From Orbilia blumenaviensis (Eukaryota > Ascomycota > Orbiliomycetes > Orbiliales > Orbiliaceae): a stretch of 64,000 bases of DNA. The translations under genes were made by a program, and so were the position numbers. The notes beneath the pieces are model-generated. The model saw only the letters and a list, made by a program, of their open reading frames with translations. It searched no databases and was not told the origin of the DNA. This document shows positions 10,518 through 22,763 of the stretch, in pieces. Location: assembly GCA_036872755.1 (NCBI GenBank), contig JAVHNS010000004.1, positions 1,240,001 to 1,304,000 of the forward strand, in the 5' to 3' direction. How positions within the stretch are numbered: the first letter of the stretch is position 1; every line of letters starts with the position of its first letter.

Positions 10518-13440
10518 CTAAAACCACTGTGCTACCCATGCTCTTCGCCTCGAAACGTCGACAGTTCCCGTCATTGTATTAACGAACTGCGAATACATAT
10601 GTTCTTTCTCAGCTCTTTTTAGGGCGGCCATGTGCTGAGCGAATCCGGGTGCCATGTCATCCGAGAAGCCCACCGGTGTTTCACCGTCTTTTTCGAAAAG
10701 ACAGCTGATAGCCTCGTCCATCGACTTCGCCATTTTAGCTTCGATAGATCGTTCGTTCCTCTCTTTTCCTGTCATCAAACTGGCGTCCACTATCATTGGC
10801 TTTGTCAGTATACAGAGGGACAGGGGAATTCTAGGGTATCACATAAACTTACTTTCTGCCTCCCCGTAGATATCTGTTCCAGCTAGAGCGCCCCTGGTAC
10901 CTGCGGTAATAATGCCGGCTATGGCCAAATACATATTTGCCATCCCGTCGACAGCTTTGATTTCCCAGTGAGCCTTGTCTTCTTCCACCAGCCTGAGAGG
11001 AGCTTCCCTATTCTGCCTACCCCAGCAAACCCAAGTACCACCAGCCCAAGCACCAGGGACCATTCGCTCGAAGCTCGGTTCACCCCCAAAGATAACTGCA
11101 TTAAGCGCCCTCATATTATCCAATACACCTGCGAAGAAATTCCACTGCTTTTCTACCGGTTTAAAAGACATGTGGACATGAGATGCTGTCCCACACTCAT
11201 TGTCGAACGGTTTGGGGATAAGGCTGGCTCGGTACCCATGTTTAGCACAAACCCACTGAATGACCTCGCGAGTGTGTAGCAAGCTGTCGACTGCCTCCAT
11301 TGGTGGTAGCTTAGAGACGGCTATTTCATATTGGCCCCGGGCCCCTTCGCTATGGAACTGTTCAATTTCAATCCCGGCTTGGGACAGCTTTTGATCAATC
11401 TCTTCTAGAATATCTAATGCTTTGTTTTGAAGAGCACGCGAAGATGTCCAAGTGTGGTGGTTGTTGATGGGTACAAGGTGTCTTTCGTCGAGGTCCGACT
11501 GTTTGAACATGCAAAACTCGATTTCGAAGCCGATGTTAAAATCAGAGATACCAGCGCTGGCTGCCCGTGAGAGAGCGTTTTTTAGAATACCGCGAGGACA
11601 GAGGGGAATAGTCTCATAGCTATCGGGGTCTCGGATCCAGCACATGACCGTGGCATGATTAGGGCGATCTTGTCCATCCCTTTGGTGAGGATGCAGGCGA
11701 ATGGATGTAAAATCTGGAACCAACCGATCTTCTCCACACGGCCCCGCACCTTCCGCCAACATACAGTTTGGTAGGATAAAAAGACTGGCTTTAGTGATAC
11801 CCATTATCGAGCCGTCAATGTTTTGCTCTAGTTGAGTGATAGCATGTTTCAACTTAACAACCCTGGTTCGAAAGATAGAAGAATAGTCGAGCCAGTTGAG
11901 ACGTAGGTATTCAATCCCCTGGTTCTTGGCAAGAAATTGCTGTAGGAGCTTAAGACCTGAGTGACCATTATGCGTAAGCCCATTTTCAGCACCAGCAGTC
12001 GTGGGTGAAATAAAACCTGATGGTGGAGGGATGATAAGATCCAGATTGAGGTCGTAGAGCCTATTTGCAGTGTTGAAAAACAGGTCGGTCACAATCCGAG
12101 AAATACTGTCCACGCCAACATTACCCTTCTCATAGATATCTTTCATAACTGTTTTAAAGACCTCTCGTACTTGCTTTTGGGCAAGGTAGTAGGTCTCGCC
12201 GTAGTGATGTCCATCGGTAGACCACATTGCTTTCGAGCTGGGAGTGAGCTCCAAAACTTGCTTAACTATGGACTCCTGTCCTTGTTGTGAAACCATGGGG
12301 AAAACGAGTCCAAAGTCTAAATAGACGTTTGCATATGTCGATGCCAGATACCCAGCTACAAAACCTCGGGGTTAGAACTGAATCACTAGATTTAGGACGT
12401 CATAGTATTTTCATACCTTCTCTAGTAAAGGGGTAGCTTGCATGGAGCAAGACGACAGGGACATCAGGATGTCTGTCGATAAACGACTGCAAAAGAAGAG
12501 GGTTCGCGTCTTTCAGCTTCATATCACTATCTCCAAGCCCAGTATGAAATTGTAAGGGTTTGGCTCTGCCGCCCTGCTTCACATGGCGCGTCATCTCTTT
12601 TGCGAAAAGACACACAATATAAGTATTCAGAGACGAATTCGATAATTTCCACCCATCTCTTGTAGATTCCCTCCGAGCTGTATGGTATGCATCAGCAGTA
12701 GATTCGCCATTTACAAAATTGTCTTCGATGAACAGCCCCCCTCGATAACATATGACAGATTTGAATCCAGCTATACCGTTATCCCCGATCGCCGTTCTAA
12801 TAATATCACGCATTCGAAAATCCCACTGATGGAAAGTAAGTTGGGCTTTCATTTCCTCTTCAGCGACATACTCCAATCTCAGTATCTCCTTCGCTGGGGA
12901 TCTAAGAAACTGATCATGCCATGGAATTGGGTGGGCTTTGATTTCTTCGTGCCTTGGGTACCGGAGCCCGGTATCAAGAAGAATTGTTTGCAGTCCGCTA
13001 AAACATTCCCTAGCAAACGACACCGTGTCCACAGAAGAACGAAATCTTTTCCAGTCTTCCCAAGTATTAATTTCACTACTATCATGGCGAAGATGCTTAA
13101 ATCCTTCTTGAAGGGATTTAAAGGCACGATGGTATACTAAAGTGTTTGAAACGTCCTGACGAGCATCTTCGTTGGCTTCGGTCACCGACTGCAGAAGGTT
13201 GAGACCAGAAGCCTCATATAGTCCGAGAGTCTGCTCGGTGAGGAGAGGGTGGGCATGATTGTCGATGATCGGGCAACTATCAATGATATGCTCCAATTCC
13301 GGGAGGGTGCCTGCCACAATGAACGGGGCTGATCTAGGGTCGATTTCGGTTGCCGTCGCAGGAGTAGCTGCGAAGGTCGAATGAGAGTCTGAGTTCTCTA
13401 TGATGGAATCCATGCTGTTGGCCGGCGTTGTATATATCAT
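10518..13440 (-). CDS. FluG-like protein: amidohydrolase fused to glutamine-synthetase-like domain
   Basis: Three exons: 13440-12417, 12355-10853 and 10789-10518. The introns are 61 and 63 nt, the second with a TACTGAC branch site; phases join cleanly to 932 residues. The N-terminal half is an amidohydrolase-2 domain with the metal-binding D-N-H-A-H-P (residues 60-65) and a later S-T-D-G-H. The C-terminal half is a type-I glutamine-synthetase fold with conserved E-I-E-F, a G-Q-Y-E strand, a P-K-P loop with H-V-H, and N-R-x-A-P-L-R. In Aspergillus nidulans, FluG makes a signal needed for conidiation, but ascomycetes carry paralogs with unknown substrates, so no symbol is given. About 45 residues precede the usual start of the domain; the second Met (residue 10) is an alternative start. 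It shares its upstream region with the HIT-domain gene. Confidence 0.9.
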
Positions 13441-14077
13441 TCGCCGTTGGAGCGAAGGTGTAAAGCTGATATGAATCTGTCAGGGGTGCCTTGTCAGAAT
13501 GTCGTCAGTTTGAGCTGAGCTAGTTGTCCGTAACGTAGTCGCAATCGCGGCCAGAGCCGTCGAGTTGGGTTGGATGTGTTGCGTCGCCTGAAATGTAATA
13601 AACTATGAAGCTTAACCTCTGAAGGTTAAGCCAAATCACTGATAAGGGACAATATAAAGAAGTCCAAACTGCAATTACTTCCAGAATAAGGACACAGTTA
13701 TAATGATAGCGTCGGGACCAAGTCCCTTTTTATAGCCGTCGAAGTTTTTCTCAGCCCAATCGAATCTCCAATTCAATATCCCAATTGATCCCAAAATCGT
13801 AGGACATACTTGGTATGTGCTATCAATGACCTCAAGCAGGTGCAACCAATCCGCAGGGTTCAGTATGCACTACGCGCGACTTGGTCACATTTCCAACAAT
13901 CTTGAGCTCATATTTTAGGCAGCACAAGGTTTCCTACAACAGTGCTTCACACCAACCTACCAGCCATCCTATAAAGTCCCAGTTGCGCCCAGAAGTCTAG
14001 ACTTTCACCGCTATAAAATCGCCGATTCTAATCTCCTGTACAACCTTTAAAACTTCAATCAGGAAGATATCAACTGC
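13441..14077. promoter_or_regulatory. Shared divergent promoter region (FluG-like / HIT-domain genes)
   Basis: 637 bp between two divergently transcribed genes. A TATA-like AATATAAAG lies near 13650, about 210 bp upstream of the FluG-like start. Short pyrimidine-rich stretches precede the HIT gene start. No gene is seen in it. Confidence 0.45.
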
Positions 14078-14946
14078 ATGTCGACGAGCAACGGGTCGGT
14101 AGCGGCCGGGGCCTCTTCCATCAGCGCCCCCCAAGAATGCACGTTCTGCAAGGGTGACTTCATTGTCACTGCAGAGCTTTACCGAGTATGCGTAACTCCA
14201 TCATTGAACTCTTCAACGTTTTTCTTTCCAGGAATACATGTGGATACATTTGATACAGCCAATATACCTAGATGCTGACCCTTGGTTTACTGAAAATATC
14301 CGTGTGCATGTGCGTTTAGGACGATGAGTTGATCGTGATAGATGACCGCCGGCCGGTAGGTTGATACATTATCGAGCTTGAGCTTGCTTGTTCCCTGGTG
14401 CCGGTATGTCCCACTAACGCCAATGCAATCGTACAGGCTGGCAAGACCCATTGGCTGGTAATGCCCCTTCGTCATATTCGTTCCGTGGAGGACCTCACAC
14501 CATCCGATTTACCCCTGTGTAACGCCCACCCCCAAACTACCACACCCAACACATTTTAGACCCCGCTAACTCCAAGGCCCTCGTTTGAAGACCGCAAAAT
14601 GCTTGCGCTGAGTGAACAATTACTAGCTATACATCACCCAAATCTTACACCTGCTTCTCGGTATCATCGTCTCCGTATCGGCTTTCATCGAGGTAAAAGG
14701 GATGTCCATGTCGTCGGACCTGTCAAGTTTCACGTGCCAGATGTTATTTCGGTCAAGCATTTGCATCTGCACGTCATCGTAGATATTGATTCTACAATCA
14801 AGGCATTAAAATATCCATTATGGAATGAACTGATTTTCGCCAAGAGCGAAACGGTACTAAGGAGGCTCGAAGATGAAGAGAAGAGGTCAAAGGACACAAG
14901 TACTGTGTCCAAGAACAATGAAGGAACCGACCACACGGATTTATAA
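14078..14946 (+). CDS. HIT-domain (histidine triad) nucleotide-binding protein
   Basis: This four-exon gene is easy to miss because its exons are short: 14078-14185, 14320-14355, 14437-14518 and 14591-14946. Introns are 134, 81 and 72 nt; phases join to 193 residues. The product begins with a C-T-F-C pair (residues 22-25), then D-D-E-L-I-V-I-D-D-R-R-P-A-G-K-T-H-W-L-V, the usual first strands of a HIT fold. It ends the domain with H-L-H-L-H-V-I, the histidine triad HxHxHxx whose middle His is the catalytic nucleophile in nucleotide hydrolases and transferases. A charged tail of about 45 residues follows. Among HIT proteins the Cys pair and basic tail recall the aprataxin/HINT3-like group. The substrate cannot be predicted. 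Confidence 0.82.
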
Positions 14947-16481
14947 ACCTGGTTAACCGCTACTCCGTCAATCAGATAAATTCTAGAGGGAACAAAGTAT
15001 TTTCATCTTTAGACATCAATTAGAGAGCTAAACATGGCGGATATTCCCCGCGGGCAATACAAGACTCGGTGGACACAACCCGGAAAGGGGCAGGTTGTCT
15101 TTGTGTTTAGTGCTAGTAACTAAATCAGCAAGTAACTTGGTTCTCCATAACTGACCAGTTCTCTACCAGATCCCCTAAATTTCGCCCCGACAAGTGGACT
15201 TTAATTTTCCTACATGCGACTTGAAAACTCTAGAATCTGTAGTATTTTCGCGCTGATTATGTTGTGGCGTTTTACACGGGCTTCCCAGAAACGCACGCCG
15301 CAACGCTTATCGCGATATCGCCGGACCCGGAAATATTTTATCAAAACCTATCCGCAAACCATTTTATTGTTGATTTGTTACTTTCTTTGTAACCGAGACC
15401 GTGGAATTACAAGCCATGGGGAAGTCTAGAATCTTTAAGTATAATATCATAATTCGCGATAGTCACCCATCTTGTAAGTATTCCATATGACAAATGTGCC
15501 CTACGGCCTCTCGGAGAGGATGACTCAGTCAACGGCCTTCCATCAAGGTCTGTCTATTAATGAGCGGCGCCGAGACATTACCATTGGCTAGTATTTGCAG
15601 CGAACAAGGGTCCTCGTTGTGACGTCAAATTTTGCATAATGCTCTGGATACACGAAAGCTTAAACCGAAGCTACCCACTCATCAACCCCCAATCCAGCCG
15701 CCACAGTAAGGCTTTCAAAATTTTTTTCTTAACTGAACCGAAAATCCTCGAAAAGTTTCCGTGAAGGGCTCCATCCCCAACCCAACTCGCAAATGAAACC
15801 AAGGGCATTGGAAAAGGTAGCGCTGCACCTGCATTATCTCTGCCGTTTGATTCACAATGCACGCGCACCGCCAGCAAAGTGGCAAGTGGGTCCCATTAAA
15901 AGCTTGACTGCTTAGTATATGTCCAAGAGCACCAAAAAGGATAATATCCTCGGCTGTTAAAAACCACTCTCTATAGCCCCTTCCCCTAAAACGCTTACGT
16001 CGGGCGGATTCCGTCGTCTCCAGAGCGTTCTATCGCATCTCGAAGCTATTCAAATCTAGAATCTGTCATTCGAGGAACAGTTCAAGTAGCCCTGGTCGTT
16101 TCAACCGAACCTTCGACGGCTACCACATTGGGATTCTGGGCAATAAAAAAAAAAAACTCGGATAATACGGCAACTAAATGGAACAGTGACAAGATTACAT
16201 AGCCTTTGGATTTTCCATGTACAGAATTTTCTCTATCTCTCCTTTAGTGACAACGAGCAGCGTTTTGGGGCAATACGAAGTTCTAATAAATATGCCTGCA
16301 TCGCCCTATAGCAGCCGACAATGTTTCCATGTTTCGTTTTTTGTAACCTGGCTTTTTACACCGTGATATCCATGGTTATACCATTTATTGCAATACAATT
16401 CTTTTTGATAGAAACGTTTTGCGCCGCTGCCCTGGAGGTTTTCTAAATTCTGCCGTATATCCAACACTTGAATTTAACCCA
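14947..16481. other. Intergenic region upstream of MFS transporter
   Basis: About 1.5 kb with no supported gene; open frames are short and unrelated to anything recognised. It contains a 12-base A-run at 16145-16156, about 330 bp before the transporter start, which may act as a poly(dA:dT) promoter element. Confidence 0.5.
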
Positions 16482-18527
16482 ATGTCGTCCGAAGATAAAC
16501 GCCCAACGACAGGTAAAACTGGCCGTCGGCGGGCAAATACTGCCATAGATCAAGATGCTTCAAGACTAGACCTACAGCTTCAAAAGAGCTTCTCTGGGCA
16601 ATTCTTAGACGACCAATCCGTATATCAGCAACAACGCTCTCAAACTTACTACGAGAGCATCTCAGATGAAGATTCACCCGCGGCAGAAAAGTCAACTTCT
16701 CGATTCGGAAATCAGGAAGACGACATCAAGAAGTTGCCAAGAGGTGACGATTCAGAGTTACCCATTGATAGCGACATCGAGAAAGGCGTTATAGATTCAT
16801 CTGACGATGATGGAAATTTGGATCTATCAAAAACTAAGAGCGGGAAGAGTGGAAGTAGTAGAGATCCCAATGTGGTGAGTCAAATCGCGCTTGAGCCTAC
16901 AATTATCTCCAACAGACAACACATCTTTCGATGCTGACTGTGTGATATCTAGGTGGATTGGGATGGGCCTAATGACCCGGAGAACCCTCTTAACTGGAGT
17001 ATGAAAAGAAAATGGGTAGCGACAGTAGTGGTTTCGGCGTTCACTTTCATATCCCCAGTTTCTTCATCTATGGTTGCTCCCGCTATATCTTCAATATCAA
17101 AAGATTTGAATATTACGAGCACTATAGAATCCCAATTGACCTTATCAGTTTTCGTGCTTGCATACGCTATAGCGCCTCTCTTCGTTGGCCCACTAAGTGA
17201 AGTGTACGGTCGGGTACCAGTAATTCAAATTTCCAATTTGTTCTACCTAATCTTCAATACAGCCTGTGGCGCTAGTCAAACAAAGGCTCAGATGATCATA
17301 TTTCGGTTTATGGCGGGGGCAGGTGGTGCTGCTCCTTTGGCGCTAGGTGGTGGTGTCCTGAGCGATGTCTGGGTAAGCATCCGAAACTCGTGCGACTTTG
17401 ATTCCTTATCTTTAGAATAATTAATAACAGAATCCTTCATAGCCTCCGGAGCAACGTGGTAAAGGTATCTCCATGTACTCGTTGGCTCCCTTACTCGGAC
17501 CAGCTATTGGTCCAATCGCTGGCGGTTGGATCGTTCAGGCCGGTCTCGGATGGCGATGGATATTCTTCATTGTATCAATCGCCGATGCTGTCATCCAAAT
17601 CATGGGTTTCCTCCTCCTCAAAGAGACCTATGCACCAAAGCTTCTACAAGTGAAGGCTCGTCGTCTACGGAAAGAAACCGGAAACTCCCACCTACACACC
17701 CCTTACGAAGCTGACGAGAAGAGGAAGCTTAGTAAAGTCCTAAGGAAGGCTCTCGTTCGCCCATTTATTCTTCTTGGGACACAACCAATTGTGCAATTTC
17801 TGGCAGCCTATATGGCGTTTTTATACGGAATGCTGTACCTTGTACTTTCGACATTCCCGACGCTGTGGGAAGGAAGATACCACCAGTCGGTTGGTATGGG
17901 AGGCCTAAATTATATATCCCTAGGCCTAGGTTTCTTTCTCGGAACCCAGATATGCGCCCCAATCAACGATAAGGTAAATATCACAAGTGCTTGCTGCCTT
18001 TATCCCGTCGCCCACGCGTCGTATCGTACATGGAGACCAATATCGTTGACTAAAATATTATAATATAGATCTACGTAAGACTTAGCAAACGAAATAACAA
18101 TATTGGGCTCCCAGAGTTTCGGGTGCCATTAATGCCGATCGGAGCGGTTCTCGTCCCTGTAGGGTTATTCATCTACGGCTGGACAGCGCAGTCGATAACA
18201 CATTGGATTTGGCCGAACATCGGTGCTTGTATCTTCGCTGCTGGCTCGATTATCGGGTTTCAGAGTGTACAAACCTACATTATCGACTGTTACACTCGGT
18301 ATGCTGCTAGTGCTATCGCTTCCGTCACCGTTTTAAGAAGTTTAGCCGGGTTTGCCTTCCCGTTGTTTGCCCCGACAATGTATGAGAAACTCCAGTACGG
18401 GTGGGGAAACACCACGTTGGCACTAGTTGGCATCTTTGTCGGCTGTCCTGGCCCGTTCATCTTGTGGAAGTGGGGTGCGAAACTCAGAGCAAAGAGTCAG
18501 TTCGCCACGGGAGAGAGCACCTATTGA
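16482..18527 (+). CDS. MFS transporter, DHA1 (12-TM drug:H+ antiporter) type
   Basis: Four exons: 16482-16874, 16953-17372, 17443-17973 and 18069-18527. Introns are 78, 70 and 95 nt, all in phase 0, giving 600 residues. A hydrophilic, acidic, Ser-rich cytoplasmic N-terminus of about 130 residues leads to the conserved P-E-N-P-L-N-W entry to TM1. The motif-A loop reads G-P-L-S-E-V-Y-G-R. The antiporter motif C is L-G-P-A-I-G-P-I-A-G-G. The central loop (about residues 325-370) is basic. This is the organisation of fungal DHA1 multidrug and metabolite exporters. An in-frame ATG 21 codons upstream (16419) exists, but its leader is unlike the family, so 16482 was chosen. The substrate is unknown, and no biosynthetic genes lie next to it. 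Confidence 0.9.
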
Positions 18528-21500
18528 TCGGAAGTTGAAAATATGGCTTGATGGAAACTCTAGTTTCCGAATATAACTTTTGGAAAAACTGGCAAGTATG
18601 CAGATGTTTTGTTTGGTCTCTTAGTTTTGCTTGTCCTTGGTAGCATACATAGTTGGTTCTTTTTACGGAGTCCTTATATTTGTTTTTCTCTTTATCTGCA
18701 AGATCGATACCTCAGTATCCTCAGTATCGCATGGCGAACCCCTGTCTCAGTTTTAATTATTTCTTTATTTCAATCTCATAGCCTATGTCTTGCATGTTGC
18801 ATATGTTTCGGTGTCTGGATATATCTAAACATCTTAATGATAATAGTTTTTAGTTTCTCATGCCACCTCCTCGTAGATTCCAACTCTTCCTTTAATCTCC
18901 TATGCAGAAGTGAGGTCCGAGTACGGAAGAAACACCCCTCAATTAATTTGGCCGGCAATGGTTTATTTTTCGTCTGAACTGTCCCCTGATATCCATTCTT
19001 CTATATCAGGTCTAAGCTACATACAGAAGGAGATTTATCCTAGGAATGTCGCCGTCTGAAGCGCACGAACATGGGCTCTATCAATGCTTTACCTACCACG
19101 ATGAACCTCGATATCGTGACTGTGTGCAGACATGATTCCTATCATGTCCGTTTGTTGCGCTCTTTATTCCCCACATTTTGATGTTACATGCCAGAGAAAA
19201 CAAGGATTATAGCGATATTTCCAGGATATCGTTGCCGCCGACGAACTTTGCGCCGGTGAACTGTTGCAAGTTGGATGTGTCGGTTGCCTACCCGGGTGCT
19301 ACAAATGCAGTACGGGCACATGATTTAATTTGGGAACCAAAGGCGCATTGGTGTCGAAACATCAGACCACGATTTATACATCTCATTTGATCCTGTCGTT
19401 TAGAAATCTTGGTGCCACGCACGTTCTAAGGGCCCAAGTCTCTTGTACAAATCCATATTTTATACTAGCAACACAAATCAGGTGTGGTAATTTCCAGTGT
19501 GTGCTGAAGGACGTAAAGCAGTATCACGAACCCTAGTCTCCACGAACCCCAAGTTTCAATATCCTAATTAAAACATAGGCATGATATTATCTAGACCCAT
19601 AGATACTATACTAAATAGGCTAATAACTCATCAGTAAAGAGCTTTGTTACGTATTGCTTCAACTGCTCTCTTGTTTAAGGCACTCTAAAGCCACCAAGAC
19701 TCCTGAACCAATTCTATAACTGTAACTGCTCTCCACAAATTATAATAGTAGTCGGCGATTTGGGCCAACCGTACTAGGGTTAGTCTCGACTAGGGATATA
19801 GTAAAGAATATTCCCTCTTCCATAAGCAACTAGAAACTGCGACCATGTGGTACCTCGGCCGCTTAACACCTACCGGTCTCAAGATCTTGCACCCTATAGT
19901 TGCCGTATAAGTCAAGCTCCAACCAACATGTGCATCCTCAAGGGTAGCTCGCTTTAATTTTAAGCTTATTGCACCTCCCAGCCTCCGCAAAAAAACGTTT
20001 TGAATTACTTAATCGATAACAAATCGATGCTAACATATAATTCTAGAAATACGAGAACTGACTCGGCGCTTTTAATTCGGGATTGCCCGAAATGTTCCTG
20101 CCTACTCTTCACCAATGCTGTGTACGAATGATAATGTTCCTCTTTCCAAGCTGGTCGGGTCACATAGAATAAATATATCTACTAAGCAATAATGAATGTA
20201 TCACCTTTGACAACAGCCCGTGTGATGGGCTAATATTGTTCAACAATTGAACATGGCTCTCACTTATTCTGATTCCTATTCAACTCAAAACCCTAACTGT
20301 CCCCATAAACGTATACACAGCTCAGGCTTACGGGGAAACTTCGGATGATCTAAATAGCCGTGTCAATGATTTTTTGTTAATCTTAGTCAACGGGAGCTGC
20401 GCGTGCATAGGCTCTGCACGATATAACCGGCATGTTCAGACTGAATTACCCATCAAATCTACGGAAACTAAACCCTACTAAGGCTATTTCCTCTATATCC
20501 CTACTAAATATAGCACAGTACACTATAACCACAGTACATAAACTGAGGTATATCTTACCACCGCCAGCACCACAGTTATATACTTTGGGGTCGGCAACAA
20601 AGTTTATCTTTCTACTAGCACATTCACTACCAAAACGACCATGGCGTCCAGGGCCCCCCTACCAACAGGAAAACAGAAATCCTGCAGGAATCACAATTTG
20701 TTGGTGTTTTTGAACTAGTGAAACGGTCCCCTGGCTGTTAATCGTTGTCAAAGAGCCCAGCAAGGCCGGTATGGGAAACAGTCTTATCATTACAGAATAT
20801 TGTGTGGCTAGATAGTAGCCGTGACTGCCTACTGTGGCGATAAAGAATATCTCGCGCTGGTATTAAAAGAAAATATGCTTTGGTCAGCAAAATTTCGACG
20901 ATATATTCCCCATAATCTAGAAGCCTTCCATTCTGAAGTAACGCCACACCGTGGACGAGGATTGACAAAATTCAGGTTAGGCAATCGGCGATCTTAGTCT
21001 ATTATCGATATATCGCCAATAGGGATTATCGATATTGCCACGAGTTTAAGAGGCGACTCGCTAATTTTATCCCTCTAGGCTTGTCGAGATCGCGCGATTG
21101 ATCCCTTTATCATCGCAATGCATGTCACATATTATATTCCCATCTCCCACCCATCTATACAAATCTGCCCACAAAATTTGATATTCGGATGTGAGTATTA
21201 CTTCTCCATCGAGTGTCTCCGGGCTTTGTATTCATGTACACAATCACTATTGTTTATTTTGCGAACTCTGCGCGAATATTTTCAACTGAATGATTGTTGT
21301 GGCGGGCCTCCTTCTTACTTCGGTATACGCCCGGGCGGACACCTTGACTGGGAGTTACATTTCAATCCGTACAGCGGCCACATAGCTGTAACTGGGGTAA
21401 ATACAATTGCATAAGCCGACGGAATATGTGGTCCCTGAAATTTTTAGCGCGCTAGAAGGCTACGTTCCTACCCTGTAGACTTTCCAGCCATTAGAAGCCT

Positions 21501-22763
21501 TCCTTATAATTAGCAATGCATAACAACGAATTAAGTGATCCAAGATATCCAAGTCAGCTGTCCCCGTATAATTACACTTTAACGTAATGTCATTGATCGG
21601 TACTTAAATTTGTTGTATTGTATTGTTAACATTGTTTCATCTGTATCCGGCTGTCACGGGAGGAGTTTTGACATTTGATATTGTGACTATTGATCCTTTC
21701 GTTGTATATTTTGCTCCGCATGATTTTTCCTTGACTATGACAAGTTTCTCATAGCCCCATTGTCCTACTACTGGATACAGCTGTAGGCACGTGTAAACGT
21801 TTAAATGCTCGATACGACCTTCTAACCAATGGTCTTCAGGGCTAGCCCCAATAGGCCATCTATTTGATGACAAGCACCGTATGTTTCGCCAACAGATCCA
21901 ACATCTGACTAGCTTCCTTCCCAGGGATCCCGCCCTTTTCTATTCCAGAAATTGCGATTTTAAAGGGATCAATAGTGCCATATTCGCATGTTGGAAGGGA
22001 AACCGACCGTGAGCTCCTAAAGTCGGTTTACACGTTTATACTGTCAAAACCCTCCTGTGTTCTCCGATAATCTCCTATCGGACCTCCATTATTCCGCCTA
22101 CTTAGGGATGTTGCTTTCTGTAGCCCAACAAGTCTGACCCTGAATCCTTTGGCCTATGAGACGACGAGAATATGATGTGACGTGCTCATTTCCAACAAGG
22201 CCTTTATGTTGGAACCGGTCGGCCTTGGCTTCCACGCTTCATTATTTCTCTTCTAGAACTTCACCAATCGTGTAACTGCGACCAGAGGTGTGTGAAGACT
22301 GTATCGATTGAGTCGTGCCATTTGAGATACTGGAGAACCAGAGATACCAACCTAATTTAGATGACGTTACGGTCGATAATGTAGGCAACCGTGAAGATAG
22401 GTCCTATGTACCATTCCTCTGGGACTGTCTGCTTGCTTGGCCGATTCTAAACACCATAGCTCCTGTAGATAGTATTCGACTACTATTATCTTAGATAGGG
22501 GTGATATTGTGTCAGTACGGTACAATTCAGTGTATATGGTTTTAAGCTACCGTCAGTACCTGGCGCGCTCATACTCACGCTGATTCACGATATTCTTTTA
22601 TAAGTATGGCTTCCTTTCCTTTGAACAGGAAATATATTCTTCATAGCTCAGACAAGTTACAATATCCGCCGCCACCATCGCTCTTACAAATATCTGATAT
22701 AACTATCATACCCTCCTTCAAGATTTAAATACACCAAACGCTCAGACCCGAGCGTATACTAAG
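18528..22763. other. 4.2-kb gene desert, AT-rich and possibly RIP-decayed
   Basis: No gene is supported. Open frames are below about 125 codons, without motifs. The stretch about 19560-20720 is strikingly rich in CTA/TA steps with stop codons in every frame, as expected for a transposon mutated by repeat-induced point mutation, but I could not identify ends or a family. The right end, with the short pyrimidine stretches before 22764, is the promoter of the secreted protein gene. Confidence 0.5.

Noticed and set aside
16482..18527. Biosynthetic gene cluster around the MFS transporters
   Set aside because: Neither transporter is next to a polyketide, peptide or terpene synthase or to tailoring oxidases; the tyrosinase and hydrolase lie many kilobases away among unrelated genes.
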